64,000 nt of DNA from the NCBI RefSeq assembly GCF_000813145.1, contig NZ_BAZF01000010.1, positions 81,183 through 145,182 on the forward strand, read 5' to 3'. Source of the DNA: Geobacter sp. OR-1 (GTDB lineage: Bacteria; Desulfobacterota; Desulfuromonadia; Geobacterales; DSM-12255). Of this stretch, positions 43,886 to 52,462 are shown piece after piece. The notes under the pieces were generated by a model. The model was not told the DNA's origin, did no database searches, and was given only the letters and a program-made list of their open reading frames with translations. A program made the position numbers and the translations under genes. Numbering within the stretch: position 1 is the stretch's first letter; each line of letters opens with the position of its first letter.

Positions 43886-44110
43886 TTACCAAACCGATCC
43901 TGTTGAATCGTTTATCCGCCTGTTTATCGCGGCGATCTCGTCCACCCAGCGTTGCCGCTCGTGGTGTTCCATCCCCATGATCTCATCATGCGGCCAGTGG
44001 AAATGATAGGCGATATAGGCTACCTCCCCGGCCAGCCGCTCCGGGGGGTAGCCTATGCTTCCCCCGAGCCGTTCACCTCCACCTCGAACCTTCCTTCGCA
44101 GTGCGGACAC
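43886..44110 (-). CDS. DUF6760-like small eCIS protein
   Basis: 74 residues from the only available start, a GTG at 44110 inside the upstream gene. The recognisable part begins at IGYPPERLAGEVAYIAYHFHW and continues PHDEIMGMEHHERQRWVDEI, a small helical protein usual beside the tail-assembly protein in eCIS loci. The first 18 residues (Gly/Arg-rich) come from overlap with the upstream gene and may not be translated. Function unknown; possibly an assembly chaperone partner. Confidence 0.75.
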   Translation of the reverse strand: MSALRRKVRGGGERLGGSIGYPPERLAGEVAYIAYHFHWPHDEIMGMEHHERQRWVDEIAAINRRINDSTGSVW

Positions 44111-44421
44111 CCCACCGACATCCTGCTGGTGCCGTACTCGTTGATTCTCCGGTAGAAATCCTGGAGAAAAGCGAGGTCCGCCGAGAACAGACCCTCGACC
44201 ATCTTGGGATTGAGCGAGGTGAGGGTGCCGAGCCGCGTAATCACCCGAGACAGCAGGATGATTACCAGGTAGGCGGGATTGGCCTGCACCCGCGGGTCTT
44301 TCATCGGCGCGATCTCGTCAAATGCGGTGGCCAGCCGCATGCTCCCGTCCCGGTGCAGGTTGCCGTCCTGATCCACATATCCCCGCGGCAGGGTAAAGTC
44401 GAATTCGGTCTGCAGCGTCAT
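44053..44421 (-). CDS. Phage tail assembly-type protein with CPHC motif
   Basis: 122 residues: TEFDFTLPRGYVDQDGNLHRDGSMRLATAFDEI at the N-terminus, a helical middle (PAYLVIILLSRVITRLGTL), and a C-terminal GCPHCEGRFEVEV that looks like a half zinc knuckle. Proteins of this form follow the tube gene in eCIS loci and probably act as tube or sheath assembly factors. 4-bp overlap with the first tube gene. Confidence 0.8.
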   Translation of the reverse strand: MTLQTEFDFTLPRGYVDQDGNLHRDGSMRLATAFDEIAPMKDPRVQANPAYLVIILLSRVITRLGTLTSLNPKMVEGLFSADLAFLQDFYRRINEYGTSRMSVGCPHCEGRFEVEVNGSGEA

Positions 44422-44852
44422 GCCTTGGCTACCCCTTCATGGGCGATTTCCAGCGACTCGATGGCAACCTCGTTGCCGGAGGCGTTGAAGGTCGGGCCGG
44501 TCCACTTGTTCGGCCAAGCGTTGACAAAGTTCCAGCGGAGCTTTTCCGCGCCGGTATCGTCAAGCAGGATGATGGAGCCGTTCTTCCGCTCGACCTTGCC
44601 GTCCATAGCGGTCCTGCGCCAGGCCCAGAGCTCCGCGTCGTCGGTAATGCCGCGCTTCAGGGTGATGTTGGAGAACTTCACCATGCCGGGGAGCTTGCGT
44701 GAATGGATCGGATCTCCCCCATCACGGTACTCGATCGGGTCCTGGGTGGAATCGAGCCCGGAACACTCTTTGAAGCCGGCCCGGGTGATGCCGTCGATCT
44801 CCACCAGGAAGTTGTATGCGCGAAACGGGTCTTTGCGATCTCCAGTTGCCAT
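44418..44852 (-). CDS. Major inner tube protein, gp19-like
   Basis: 144 residues with the T4 gp19/Afp1 fold: DPFRAYNFLVEIDGITRAGFKECSGL, EYRDGGDPIHSRKLPGMVKF, and LKRGITDDAELWAWRR. It polymerises as hexamer rings into the inner tube. It is placed directly after the sheath genes, the usual order, and is the best candidate for the main tube subunit. Confidence 0.93.
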   Translation of the reverse strand: MATGDRKDPFRAYNFLVEIDGITRAGFKECSGLDSTQDPIEYRDGGDPIHSRKLPGMVKFSNITLKRGITDDAELWAWRRTAMDGKVERKNGSIILLDDTGAEKLRWNFVNAWPNKWTGPTFNASGNEVAIESLEIAHEGVAKA

Positions 44853-44878
44853 GATTCTCTCCTCCTTGAATTCACCGG

Positions 44879-46435
44879 TCAGCCTTGCTTCGGCCGCCGC
44901 GTTGTTTTTTTGCTGGCTGCCCCTTCATAGGCATAACAGCTTGTCAGCCGCTCCCGGGCATCGTACAGGTAAGCGATGTCGCCGGTATTGTTCCAGAGCG
45001 GGGCGCGATGCCCCCAGTACAGGTCGTTCAGGGTATCTTCTCCCGGCTTGGTCCAGACCTTGACCTCGGCGCCGGGGTGAATGGTGTATTGCGGGAAGAC
45101 ATACCGGTGGCCGGCAAGGTCCCGCAGCATCCAGCCGGTCAGTTCCACTGCAGCCTCCCCCTTGTTCCGCAACGTCACGAACTCGCCGGCCAGGTCTGCG
45201 CCCGGCGGGTCGGGATAGACCGTGACGATCGCGATATCCGAACCGTCCCCGGAACCCTTCCGGGGCACCGGGAGAACCGGGCCGGTATCCGGGGTGACGG
45301 TCACCCTGCCGTCGGACTGCACGATCCTGACGATGATGAACTCACCCGGGACCGCCATTGCCAGCCCGATAACCACCACCAGCAGCCCCTGGTCGCGGAG
45401 TTCGCTGCTGTTGGTCTCGCTGTCGCACTTGACGAAAAAGGCCTCTTCCGGCTGCTCCCCCTGGAACGCGCCGCTCCGGTGCAGTCCGCCGAGATAACCG
45501 CTGAGCTCGCGCCTGATCCGCATCCAGAGCGTGGCATCGTTCGGTTCGAACACCAGCTCCGCCATCTTCTCCTCGATATTACGGCAGATGGAGAGAAACA
45601 GCCTCCGGACATTGACATAGGTCCAGGCGGGATCGCGGCTTACGGTCCGCGCCCCCCAGACCCTGATCCCCCGCCCCGGAAAGGCACGGAGGCAGCTGAT
45701 GTTTTCCAGGTTCAGCTCCCCCTGATCACGGTCGTTCAGAACGGTTTCCAGATCGAGCGCCTCTTCCACGATCTCGTTGGCCGGCGCCTTGTGCACCCCG
45801 TACATCTGGTCGCTGCGAGAGTAGATACCGGCAATATGCCCGCAAGGTGGGATGCAGCCGTTGGTGGCAACCGGGCCGTCGCCGACCTTTATCCAGGGGT
45901 AGTAGAGCGCGCCGTCATCACCGGTGAGCGCCCGCCGCTGCTGCAGCACCTGTTCCGTATCGGCACCCTTGCCGGAGTCGAGGATCGCAAACAGGTACCC
46001 TCCCGCCTCTTTGGCACGGATACGGCAGAAGTCGAGCAGTTGCTGCTGCAGCGCCACTGCCTGGCCCGGAAAAAGCTGGATCTCGGGAACGCAGACCAGA
46101 TCGACCCTGGCAAGCAGTTCCCCTTTGGCGAGCGAGGTAAAAAGCGTCTCCAGCGCCTGAGCAACCGGCGCCCCGCGGTCGATGGCGCACACATGGCAGA
46201 GGGTGCCGCCGTTGGCGAAAAAACCGCGCACGCTATAGCCGAGATACCGGTCGGGTGCCGGCTCGCCGAAGGCGAGGCGAAACTCGTCCCAGCGGCTGAC
46301 TGCCAGCGGCTCACGAGCCGCGCCGTCAGCCGCATACCCGATGAACAGCGGTACCCCGGTCCGCAGCTCCCGCGCCGGCGCTACGGCCAGCTCATGGATA
46401 TAAACTCCAGGTGTCCTGTATATCTGACCCGGCAT
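44879..46435 (-). CDS. Sheath protein fused to a lamin-tail-like domain
   Basis: 518 residues. Residues 1 to about 375 are a contractile sheath subunit (TPGVYIHELAVAPARELRTGVPLFIGYA, VRGFFANGGTLCHVCAID, IRVWGARTVS, FVKCDSETNSSELRDQG). After a short linker, residues about 398-505 form an Ig-like lamin tail domain (EFVTLRNKGEAAVELTGWML, RYVFPQYTIHPGAEVKVWT, WNNTGDIAYLYDARERL). The tail is basic (KKTTRRPKQG). The extra domain would decorate the outside of the sheath. It is 26 bp upstream of the main tube gene and 8 bp downstream of the plain sheath gene. Confidence 0.9.
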   Translation of the reverse strand: MPGQIYRTPGVYIHELAVAPARELRTGVPLFIGYAADGAAREPLAVSRWDEFRLAFGEPAPDRYLGYSVRGFFANGGTLCHVCAIDRGAPVAQALETLFTSLAKGELLARVDLVCVPEIQLFPGQAVALQQQLLDFCRIRAKEAGGYLFAILDSGKGADTEQVLQQRRALTGDDGALYYPWIKVGDGPVATNGCIPPCGHIAGIYSRSDQMYGVHKAPANEIVEEALDLETVLNDRDQGELNLENISCLRAFPGRGIRVWGARTVSRDPAWTYVNVRRLFLSICRNIEEKMAELVFEPNDATLWMRIRRELSGYLGGLHRSGAFQGEQPEEAFFVKCDSETNSSELRDQGLLVVVIGLAMAVPGEFIIVRIVQSDGRVTVTPDTGPVLPVPRKGSGDGSDIAIVTVYPDPPGADLAGEFVTLRNKGEAAVELTGWMLRDLAGHRYVFPQYTIHPGAEVKVWTKPGEDTLNDLYWGHRAPLWNNTGDIAYLYDARERLTSCYAYEGAASKKTTRRPKQG

Positions 46436-46443
46436 TGACGCTC

Positions 46444-47643
46444 CTATTTACTGGGTCCGGCCCACTGGCTGATTCTGAAGATAACGAATTCTGCCGGCTT
46501 CACCACGGCCACTCCGATCTCGGTCACCACTTGGCCGAGGTCGCGCACCTCCTGCGGGTTGGTCTCGCTATCGCACTTGACGTAGAATGCCTGTTGCGGC
46601 GTGCTGCCGAAGAGCGCCCCGGCGCGCCAGACATTGGTCAGGAACGCGGTGACGTTCCGGTTGATCTTGGCCCAGAGCGCCATGTCGTTCGGCTCGAACA
46701 CCACCCACTGGGTCCCTTCGTCGATCGACTCGCGGATATAGTTGATCAGCCGCCGGACGTTGATGTATTTCCATTCCGGATCGCCGCTCGGGTCCGACGC
46801 CAGGGTCCGCGCCCCCCAGACCTTGATGGTGCCGTTGAATTCGCGGATGCAGTTGATGGCGACCGGGTTGAGGCTCGCCTGCAGCGGCTTGCTGACGCGG
46901 TATTTCAACCCGAGCGCCCCCATCACCACCTCGTTGGCCGGGGCCTTGTGGACGCCGCGCTGGGCGTCGGACCGGGCATAGATCCCTGCCATGTGGCCGC
47001 TCGGCGGCACTGCGATCCTGGTGCCCGCGCTCGCCAGAGGGTCGCTGACCTCAATCCAGGGGAAGTAAAACGCCCCGTAACCCTTGGGATTGGCCGACGG
47101 TCGCCAGATGCCGGTATTGTCGGTACTTATGACCAGGTTGTCGTTGGCAATATCACGGGCGCAGTCGAGGATCGCCACCCGGTCCTCCAGCAGCTGGCAA
47201 TGGGAGACCAGTTTCGCATGCACGGCGTTCAGCGCCGCCTGATCGGTGTCCGGCGGCAGAGGCGCAGCGACAATGGCGATTTCGTCGATCTCGTTGAACT
47301 TGTCGACGCCAGCGCTGACATCGTCCACCGATGTCACCCTGATTACCCAGCAACGGGTGCCGCCGTTATTGAAAAAGCCGTAGACCGCATGGGCCAGGTA
47401 CTGGTTAGCGCTGCAGAAATCGCCGAACTTTTTCCGGAATTCCTCCCAGCCGTTGATCGGCTGCGCCACCCCGGCAGTCGCCTGGGTATAATTCCCGCCC
47501 CCCGGGTTCAGCGGCATATCAGCGGCAACGATATCCTGGGCAATCCCGACAAAGCCGGCCGTGCTCGTGCCAACTCCGGCAATCGGCTTGACTGCGGAGG
47601 GAACCTCTTCCACGTAGACTCCTGGTGCGAAATAATCAGCCAT
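46444..47643 (-). CDS. Contractile sheath protein
   Basis: 399 residues, normal sheath length, without extra domains: APGVYVEEVPSAVKPIAGVGTSTAGFVGIA, VYGFFNNGGTRCWVIRV, IKVWGARTLASDPSGDPEWKYINVRRLINYI, FYVKCDSETNPQEVRDLGQVV. It forms the outer sheath that contracts to drive the tube. It is followed by the longer sheath paralogue. Confidence 0.95.
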   Translation of the reverse strand: MADYFAPGVYVEEVPSAVKPIAGVGTSTAGFVGIAQDIVAADMPLNPGGGNYTQATAGVAQPINGWEEFRKKFGDFCSANQYLAHAVYGFFNNGGTRCWVIRVTSVDDVSAGVDKFNEIDEIAIVAAPLPPDTDQAALNAVHAKLVSHCQLLEDRVAILDCARDIANDNLVISTDNTGIWRPSANPKGYGAFYFPWIEVSDPLASAGTRIAVPPSGHMAGIYARSDAQRGVHKAPANEVVMGALGLKYRVSKPLQASLNPVAINCIREFNGTIKVWGARTLASDPSGDPEWKYINVRRLINYIRESIDEGTQWVVFEPNDMALWAKINRNVTAFLTNVWRAGALFGSTPQQAFYVKCDSETNPQEVRDLGQVVTEIGVAVVKPAEFVIFRISQWAGPSK

Positions 47644-47689
47644 TGTATCCTCCCTGTTGTGATGAATTTTGACCTGTTCGCCAGTATGT

Positions 47690-47995
47690 TTAATGCACGC
47701 AAGCCAGTTGCAATTCAGCCACGGCCATCTGAATCTTTCCTTCGCTGTTGCGCGTAATGGTCACCTGCTTGATTCCGGTGCCGTAGCCACTGCCGGGCAT
47801 CGATGCCTCCACATGGTAGGTGCCGTTCTCCAGGTCGAGAACGTGGAAATGCCCGTCGAGAGCGGCATTCAGCTCCAAAGTGTCCCATAAGCCGGAAACC
47901 GAGATCCTGGCCCCTGGAAGCGGCCTGCCGGTCGTGCTGTCCGTGACCTTTCCCGCAATCGCCACCTGATGTCTGGTGATCTCCCACTCTGACAT
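47690..47995 (-). CDS. Carboxypeptidase-regulatory-like Ig domain protein
   Basis: 101 residues forming a single beta-sandwich: VAIAGKVTDSTTGRPLPGARISVSG, then GHFHVLDLENGTYHVEASMPGSGY, the CarboxypepD_reg-like pattern. No signal peptide. It is wedged between DUF4255 and the first sheath gene, so it is probably a structural piece at the apical end or a decoration. It starts 3 bp after the DUF4255 stop. Confidence 0.8.
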   Translation of the reverse strand: MSEWEITRHQVAIAGKVTDSTTGRPLPGARISVSGLWDTLELNAALDGHFHVLDLENGTYHVEASMPGSGYGTGIKQVTITRNSEGKIQMAVAELQLACVH

Positions 47996-47998
47996 AAG

Positions 47999-48598
47999 TT
48001 ATCCCTCCTCAACCCCCTGTCTGAACTTGAGCACCTTGTCAATGACCAGCGGCCCGGTCTCTTCCGGCGGATGCGGCGCAACGCCGATTGTAACGGTATA
48101 ATTCAGGGCTGCCTTCGGTTTGCCGCCGAGCGCCTGCCAGAACTCACCCATGCTTTGCAGCTGGCCGGGCTGGAGCGTCACTGCCGGCAATGAGGGCTCC
48201 TGCCCATGAAGCGCGCCCTGCAGGACCGCCTCGGGGAGCACCGGATGTCGCAGCAGCACCTTCATTACCTCCCCCAGGAGCCGGTGCTCGTCAAATGCAG
48301 GGGTACTTGACGCGCCGGAGGGCCAGGCCGTGATCAGGTACGAGCAGTCCACCCGGACCGGCGGCGGCCTTTTGCTACCGGTACCGTCGCTGCGCCGCTC
48401 CAGGTACCATTCCTGGTCCCGAAGCTCCCGGTTCTCCCTGACATCGTACAGAAACAGGTCGATAGCAGGCAGCGCCACCGCCGACGGCGGAAAACTGTTG
48501 TCGGGCGGCGCAAAGCTTATGGCCACCTGGCTCGCCACGCCGGGCGGCAGCCCGTTCTTCAGAAGTTCCTGCAGGGTTTTGTCGAGGTCGTCCAGCAT
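47999..48598 (-). CDS. DUF4255 tail terminator (Afp16/Pvc16-like)
   Basis: 199 residues with the DUF4255 pattern: LDKTLQELLKNGLP, VALPAIDLFLYDVRENRELRDQEW, VDCSYLITAWPS, then EHRLLGEVMKVLLRHPVLP. Members cap the tube and sheath at the distal end and set particle length together with other factors. It lies at the head of the structural genes as in many eCIS operons. Confidence 0.92.
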   Translation of the reverse strand: MLDDLDKTLQELLKNGLPPGVASQVAISFAPPDNSFPPSAVALPAIDLFLYDVRENRELRDQEWYLERRSDGTGSKRPPPVRVDCSYLITAWPSGASSTPAFDEHRLLGEVMKVLLRHPVLPEAVLQGALHGQEPSLPAVTLQPGQLQSMGEFWQALGGKPKAALNYTVTIGVAPHPPEETGPLVIDKVLKFRQGVEEG

Positions 48599-48613
48599 CG
48601 TATCTCCGCAGTC

Positions 48614-48841
48614 TCAGTCGGCGTCTCTCAATCGCTCCAAAACAGCGCCGGAATCGGCATCCAGCGTCACCTGGACAAAACCGGAACCGACGGTAAGCGG
48701 CGGAAGGGCCAGGACGAACTTCACAACATACCGGTTGTCTTCCAGCGAAACTTCAATCCGAGCCAGTTCATCGGGACTGAAAGTCCCATCAACTGCCTGC
48801 CGCGCAATCTCAATTGCTTGCTCTTCGGTCAACGGTTTCAT
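48614..48841 (-). CDS. Small PepSY-like protein
   Basis: 75 residues; GGGAGAG precedes the ATG. One PepSY-like unit: EEQAIEIARQAVDGTFSPDEL ... VSLEDNRYVVKFVLAL ... VQVTLDADSGAVLER. No signal peptide. Its position beside the DUF4157 protein suggests a possible inhibitor or chaperone for that putative protease/toxin; that is an inference. Confidence 0.6.
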   Translation of the reverse strand: MKPLTEEQAIEIARQAVDGTFSPDELARIEVSLEDNRYVVKFVLALPPLTVGSGFVQVTLDADSGAVLERLRDAD

Positions 48842-48875
48842 AACTCTCCCGCTTGCCTAAAAGGCTGTTGAAGGT

Positions 48876-50090
48876 TCACGACCGTCTGGCAGGGCCGCAA
48901 TCCCACAACCTTGCTGCCGAATGCAGTGGATGCCCCGACGCAACTCTTCCCCCGGTGCCGGTGTAGTCGTACACTACCCCCGGCAGGCGCTGAGCGTTAT
49001 GCACCGTCGTATCGACCGTCGACGGACCGACATTGCGCTGATAACCGGCTGCCCAGCTCACGGTAGGGGTATGGGTGTGGAACATCCCGACTGTATAGGT
49101 GCTGCCGCTGTCCGCCGGCTTGGCAGAAAAAGTTACCGAAGCACCTGCCGGCGGCGAGTTGTTTACCCTCGGCCCAACGGAGTGCCCGGCAGCGGAAAAG
49201 GCGCCGGTATCGGAATTCCATCGGATCCAGAACGCCTGCTCCCTACGGTCCTGGGCGGTGTTAGCGGCTTTGGTGTCACGCCAGGCATTGTCGGCCTCGG
49301 TTCTGATGGTATTGTCCGCAACGATATCGTTGTAGGTCGGGAACGTTACCCCGTTCCGCTGGAGGGTATCCGGAGACTGGGCGAGCAACGCCGCCCCTTC
49401 CTGCTGCACGACATGGGTGAGTTCATGGGCAAGCAACCAGCGTCCCGCCCCGGTGTTGGGGCTGAATTTCCCCTCGCCCATGTAAATGTCGCTGCCATGG
49501 GTAAACGCCTGGGAAGCAAGCTCGCGGTTCATCAGCGCGGCATCGCTGTCGGTGTGCAGCCTGACGCCGCTGAAATCAACGCCGAAACGTGGCTCCATGT
49601 ACGAGCGGACGCCATCGGGCAACCGGCTGCCGCTACCCTTGGAGGCATTGATCCGGCTCTCGGTCTGATTGCTGACTTCTGCACCCGCCTCGCTCGCCGG
49701 CTCCGTTGCCAGGTCCTGAGCCGAATCCATCCGGTTGCCCTGCAACACCTCTTCATCTTCAAAACGCTGGATCGCGGTGGCAATGGTGCCTGTGACCTCT
49801 GCGGCCGAACCGGTTACGCTGTTCGCCACGCTATCGGCTTCCTGCTCCAGACGGTCCCCCGGAGGAGTTACCGCAAGCTTTGCCTGTATCAGCCCGGCAA
49901 CAGCGCGATTGCCGGCTATCCGTTGCAGATTGAGAATGGCGGATGCAGAGGCGCACAACGGGTCCTCGACAGCACGCTGCACCTGCGCAAAGGAATGGGA
50001 CGATCCCGTAGAACGGGTACTGTCTGCGGAAACCTGGCTCTGCCCGGGAATGGCCTGATCTGCGAGCTTGCTGCTGTAATTTCTTGTCAT
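48876..50090 (-). CDS. DUF4157 protein with candidate toxin C-terminus
   Basis: 404 residues. A disordered N-terminus (1-150) is followed by DUF4157 (about 155-240; LPDGVRSYMEPRFGVDFSGVRLHTDSDA) with HELTH (His222, Glu223, His226). DUF4157 is a hallmark of eCIS-linked toxins and may act as a loading or self-cleaving module. The last 160 residues are different. FHTHT (His338, His340) and later GPSTVD (Ser357, Asp360) recall the HxH...SxxD metal site of JAMM/MPN proteases, with a longer insert than usual, followed by LPGVVYDYTG. The C-terminus is thus a plausible enzymatic effector. No signal peptide. Confidence 0.82.
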   Translation of the reverse strand: MTRNYSSKLADQAIPGQSQVSADSTRSTGSSHSFAQVQRAVEDPLCASASAILNLQRIAGNRAVAGLIQAKLAVTPPGDRLEQEADSVANSVTGSAAEVTGTIATAIQRFEDEEVLQGNRMDSAQDLATEPASEAGAEVSNQTESRINASKGSGSRLPDGVRSYMEPRFGVDFSGVRLHTDSDAALMNRELASQAFTHGSDIYMGEGKFSPNTGAGRWLLAHELTHVVQQEGAALLAQSPDTLQRNGVTFPTYNDIVADNTIRTEADNAWRDTKAANTAQDRREQAFWIRWNSDTGAFSAAGHSVGPRVNNSPPAGASVTFSAKPADSGSTYTVGMFHTHTPTVSWAAGYQRNVGPSTVDTTVHNAQRLPGVVYDYTGTGGRVASGHPLHSAARLWDCGPARRS

Positions 50091-50117
50091 GACTACCTCC
50101 TTGGCCGGTCACCCGAC

Positions 50118-52347
50118 TTAGCCGTCATGCCCGTCAAAGTCGTCATCGCCGACGATCTTGCCGATCTTCTGGTATTCCCGGCGGGTTGCCTGCATCAGGT
50201 GCCTCATGGCAACCGGCCCCCCATCACCCGCTGCCAGGAAAGCAGCGGCCAGGGCGATATTGCGGATGTTACCCCCCCGCGATCTCGAATCGCCGGGCAA
50301 GCAGACCCATATCGAGCCGGGCATCAAGCGGCGTTGCCTCAGGCCAGATCTTTTCCCAGATGGCCTGCCGCTCCCGCTCCTGCGGGAATGGAAACTCGAC
50401 GATAAAATGTATTCTCCGGACAAACGCCTCGTCCATGTTCCCCCTGAGATTGGTCGCCAGGATGGCGATCCCTTCATACTCCTCCATCTTCTGCAGCAGA
50501 TAACCGGTCTCGATGTTGGCGTAACGGTCATGCGCGTCCTTGACCTCGGAGCGCTTGCCGAACAGGGCGTCGGCCTCGTCGAAAAAGAGGATGGCATTGC
50601 CGGTGGCCGCCTCGCTGAAGATCCGGTCCAGGTTTTTCTCGGTCTCGCCGATATACTTGCTCACCACCTGCGACAGGTCGATCTTGTACAGCTCCAGCCG
50701 TAGATCAATGGCGATCACCTCGGCTGCCATGGTCTTGCCGGTGCCGGGGGGGCCGGTGAAAAGCGCGCTCAGCCCCTTGCCATACGACAGCTTTTGGTCG
50801 AACCCCCATTCGCCATAGACGATATGACGGTACCTGGAATGACGGCACAGCTCTGCCAGCTGCGCGATCCGGTCCGGCGGCAGAACCAGGTCGTCCCACC
50901 CGGACCTGGGTACGATCTTGCGGGCCAGTTCGCTCAGTTTCGGGTTGGAATGGTCGCGGCTCGCGGCATAGAGGTCGTCTTCGGTGATCTGCGGGGATTC
51001 GGGGTGTTGCCAGCGGCTAAGGTCCTCGGCAGCAGCCACCGCATCCCTGATCTGTCCGGGGGTGAAGCCGAACCTGCCGGCCAGCGCGCCGAAATCGACC
51101 CCGGCGGCCACCCGGAGCCCCAGGCCACCTTCCCGCTCCCAGAACTCTTTCCTCTGGCGCAGGTCCGGGACCGGGAACGCCACGGACAGAAGGTGCGCCC
51201 CACGGAAAAGGCTGCCCGGCCGCACCGACGCCGCAGCGACGATGAACACCGGCCGGGGGAAACGGACCAGCTGCCGGGCAAGATACTGCAGCCGGTGCCG
51301 GTCGTCGCGATCATTGAGCAGTTCGTCGCCGCTGTGCAGGCAGAGCCCTGCGTTTTGCAGCAGCGCCTCCCTGACAATCCGGTCCACCCCTTCCCGGAAG
51401 GCAGAGGCATCATGGTCGAGTTCACCGATGGCGACCATCAGGAGCGGCACCCCGAGATGCTGGCAGATCTCGCCGGCCATCGCCTTACGGCCGGTGCCGG
51501 CGGGGCCGTGGAAACAGAACAGCACCCCTTCCCCCTGATGCCGCTCGGAATAGCGCCGGCCAAATTTCAGCAACCGCTGCTGGTCGGCTTCGGCAAGGGT
51601 GATCAGATCGCGATCCAGGTCGGTGTGCATGGCCGCGAACGGCGCAATCCGGCTATCAATAGCTTCCGAGCCGAGCAGGAAACAGCTGATCCGCTCATCG
51701 ATCCTGAGTGGCCGGGACAGTAACGGGGTTTCTTCTGAGGTAGCGGCACAGGAGAGCAGCCGCTGGTGGAACAGGGGGGAATCAAGGCCAAAGGTGAGGC
51801 GCGCCGTGCCCCTCTCCTCGGCGGAGACAGCAAGCAGGTCGATTATCAGCCCCGGAGTGGGGAGCTTCCTGGTCACATCGTCGTGCAGGTAGGCGTAGAG
51901 CCTTTCGTAACGGGCATCGATCTCGGGAGCGATGCAGATCGTAAGGGCGCAGGTTTCAAGGCTGGAAAGTCCGAATGCTGCGGCAAGCCGGCATAACGGC
52001 AGGTCGATCCCCTGCCGCGCCGACGCCGCTACCCGTGACGCGATCAGCGCTTCATGGCTGCGGAGTTCCGTATCCAGCTCAAGGCCATCCGCCCGGCCGC
52101 TGGCGCAAGGGTCGCAATATGCCGGTGGCCGGGCCAGGATCGAGGCAATCTCGTCACCGGTGATGACCAGACCCCGGAACCGCTCCGGCAGACCCGGCTC
52201 CCCACCGGTGTCATGTCGCGCCAGATGGCGGCGGATAAGCAGATCGACGCGCTGTAGTTCGTCGCGGAGGTGCTCGCAAGCATTATTGTAGGCACTATCT
52301 TCCGGAACTTTTCCGGCAATGTTTTTCAGGGTCGAAGTGAATGCCAT
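50118..52347 (-). CDS. eCIS AAA ATPase (Afp15-like), interrupted by a +1 frameshift
   Basis: Two AAA modules. The first has a degenerate P-loop (GPAGTGRKA); the second is canonical, with GPPGTGKT, ILFFDEADALFG and an arginine-rich sensor region. The frame stops at 50269 after RRFEIAGG because a run of seven G (plus-strand C at 50272-50278) shifts it. With six G it would read on as AGGNIRNIALAAAFLAAGDG to a stop at 50118, the normal C-terminus. That is about 742 residues. The ATG at 52347 is chosen; no strong ribosome site is visible. AAA proteins of this type are needed for eCIS particle assembly. Confidence 0.85.
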
Positions 52348-52462
52348 GTCAGTGCCGATCAAGCCGGGATTCGGCAGGAGCTGGTCGGCTGGAAAAGCCG
52401 CCGGACCGCCTCCATAACCGCTTGTTGATCACATGGGAATTTAACACCCGACAATTATTATT

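Noticed and set aside
44885..46438. A 517-codon open frame on the plus strand opposite the sheath-LTD gene
   Set aside because: It is a shadow of the high-GC sheath gene; the minus-strand frame has clear sheath homology and a ribosome site, the antisense frame has neither.
29700..52347. The tail-like operon considered as a prophage
   Set aside because: No capsid, portal, terminase, integrase, repressor or lysis genes; an AAA ATPase, DUF4255 and DUF4157 point to an eCIS instead.
29700..52347. The operon considered as a type VI secretion system
   Set aside because: No TssJLM membrane complex, no TssK, no ClpV-type ATPase, and the LysM initiator and DUF4255 cap are eCIS features.
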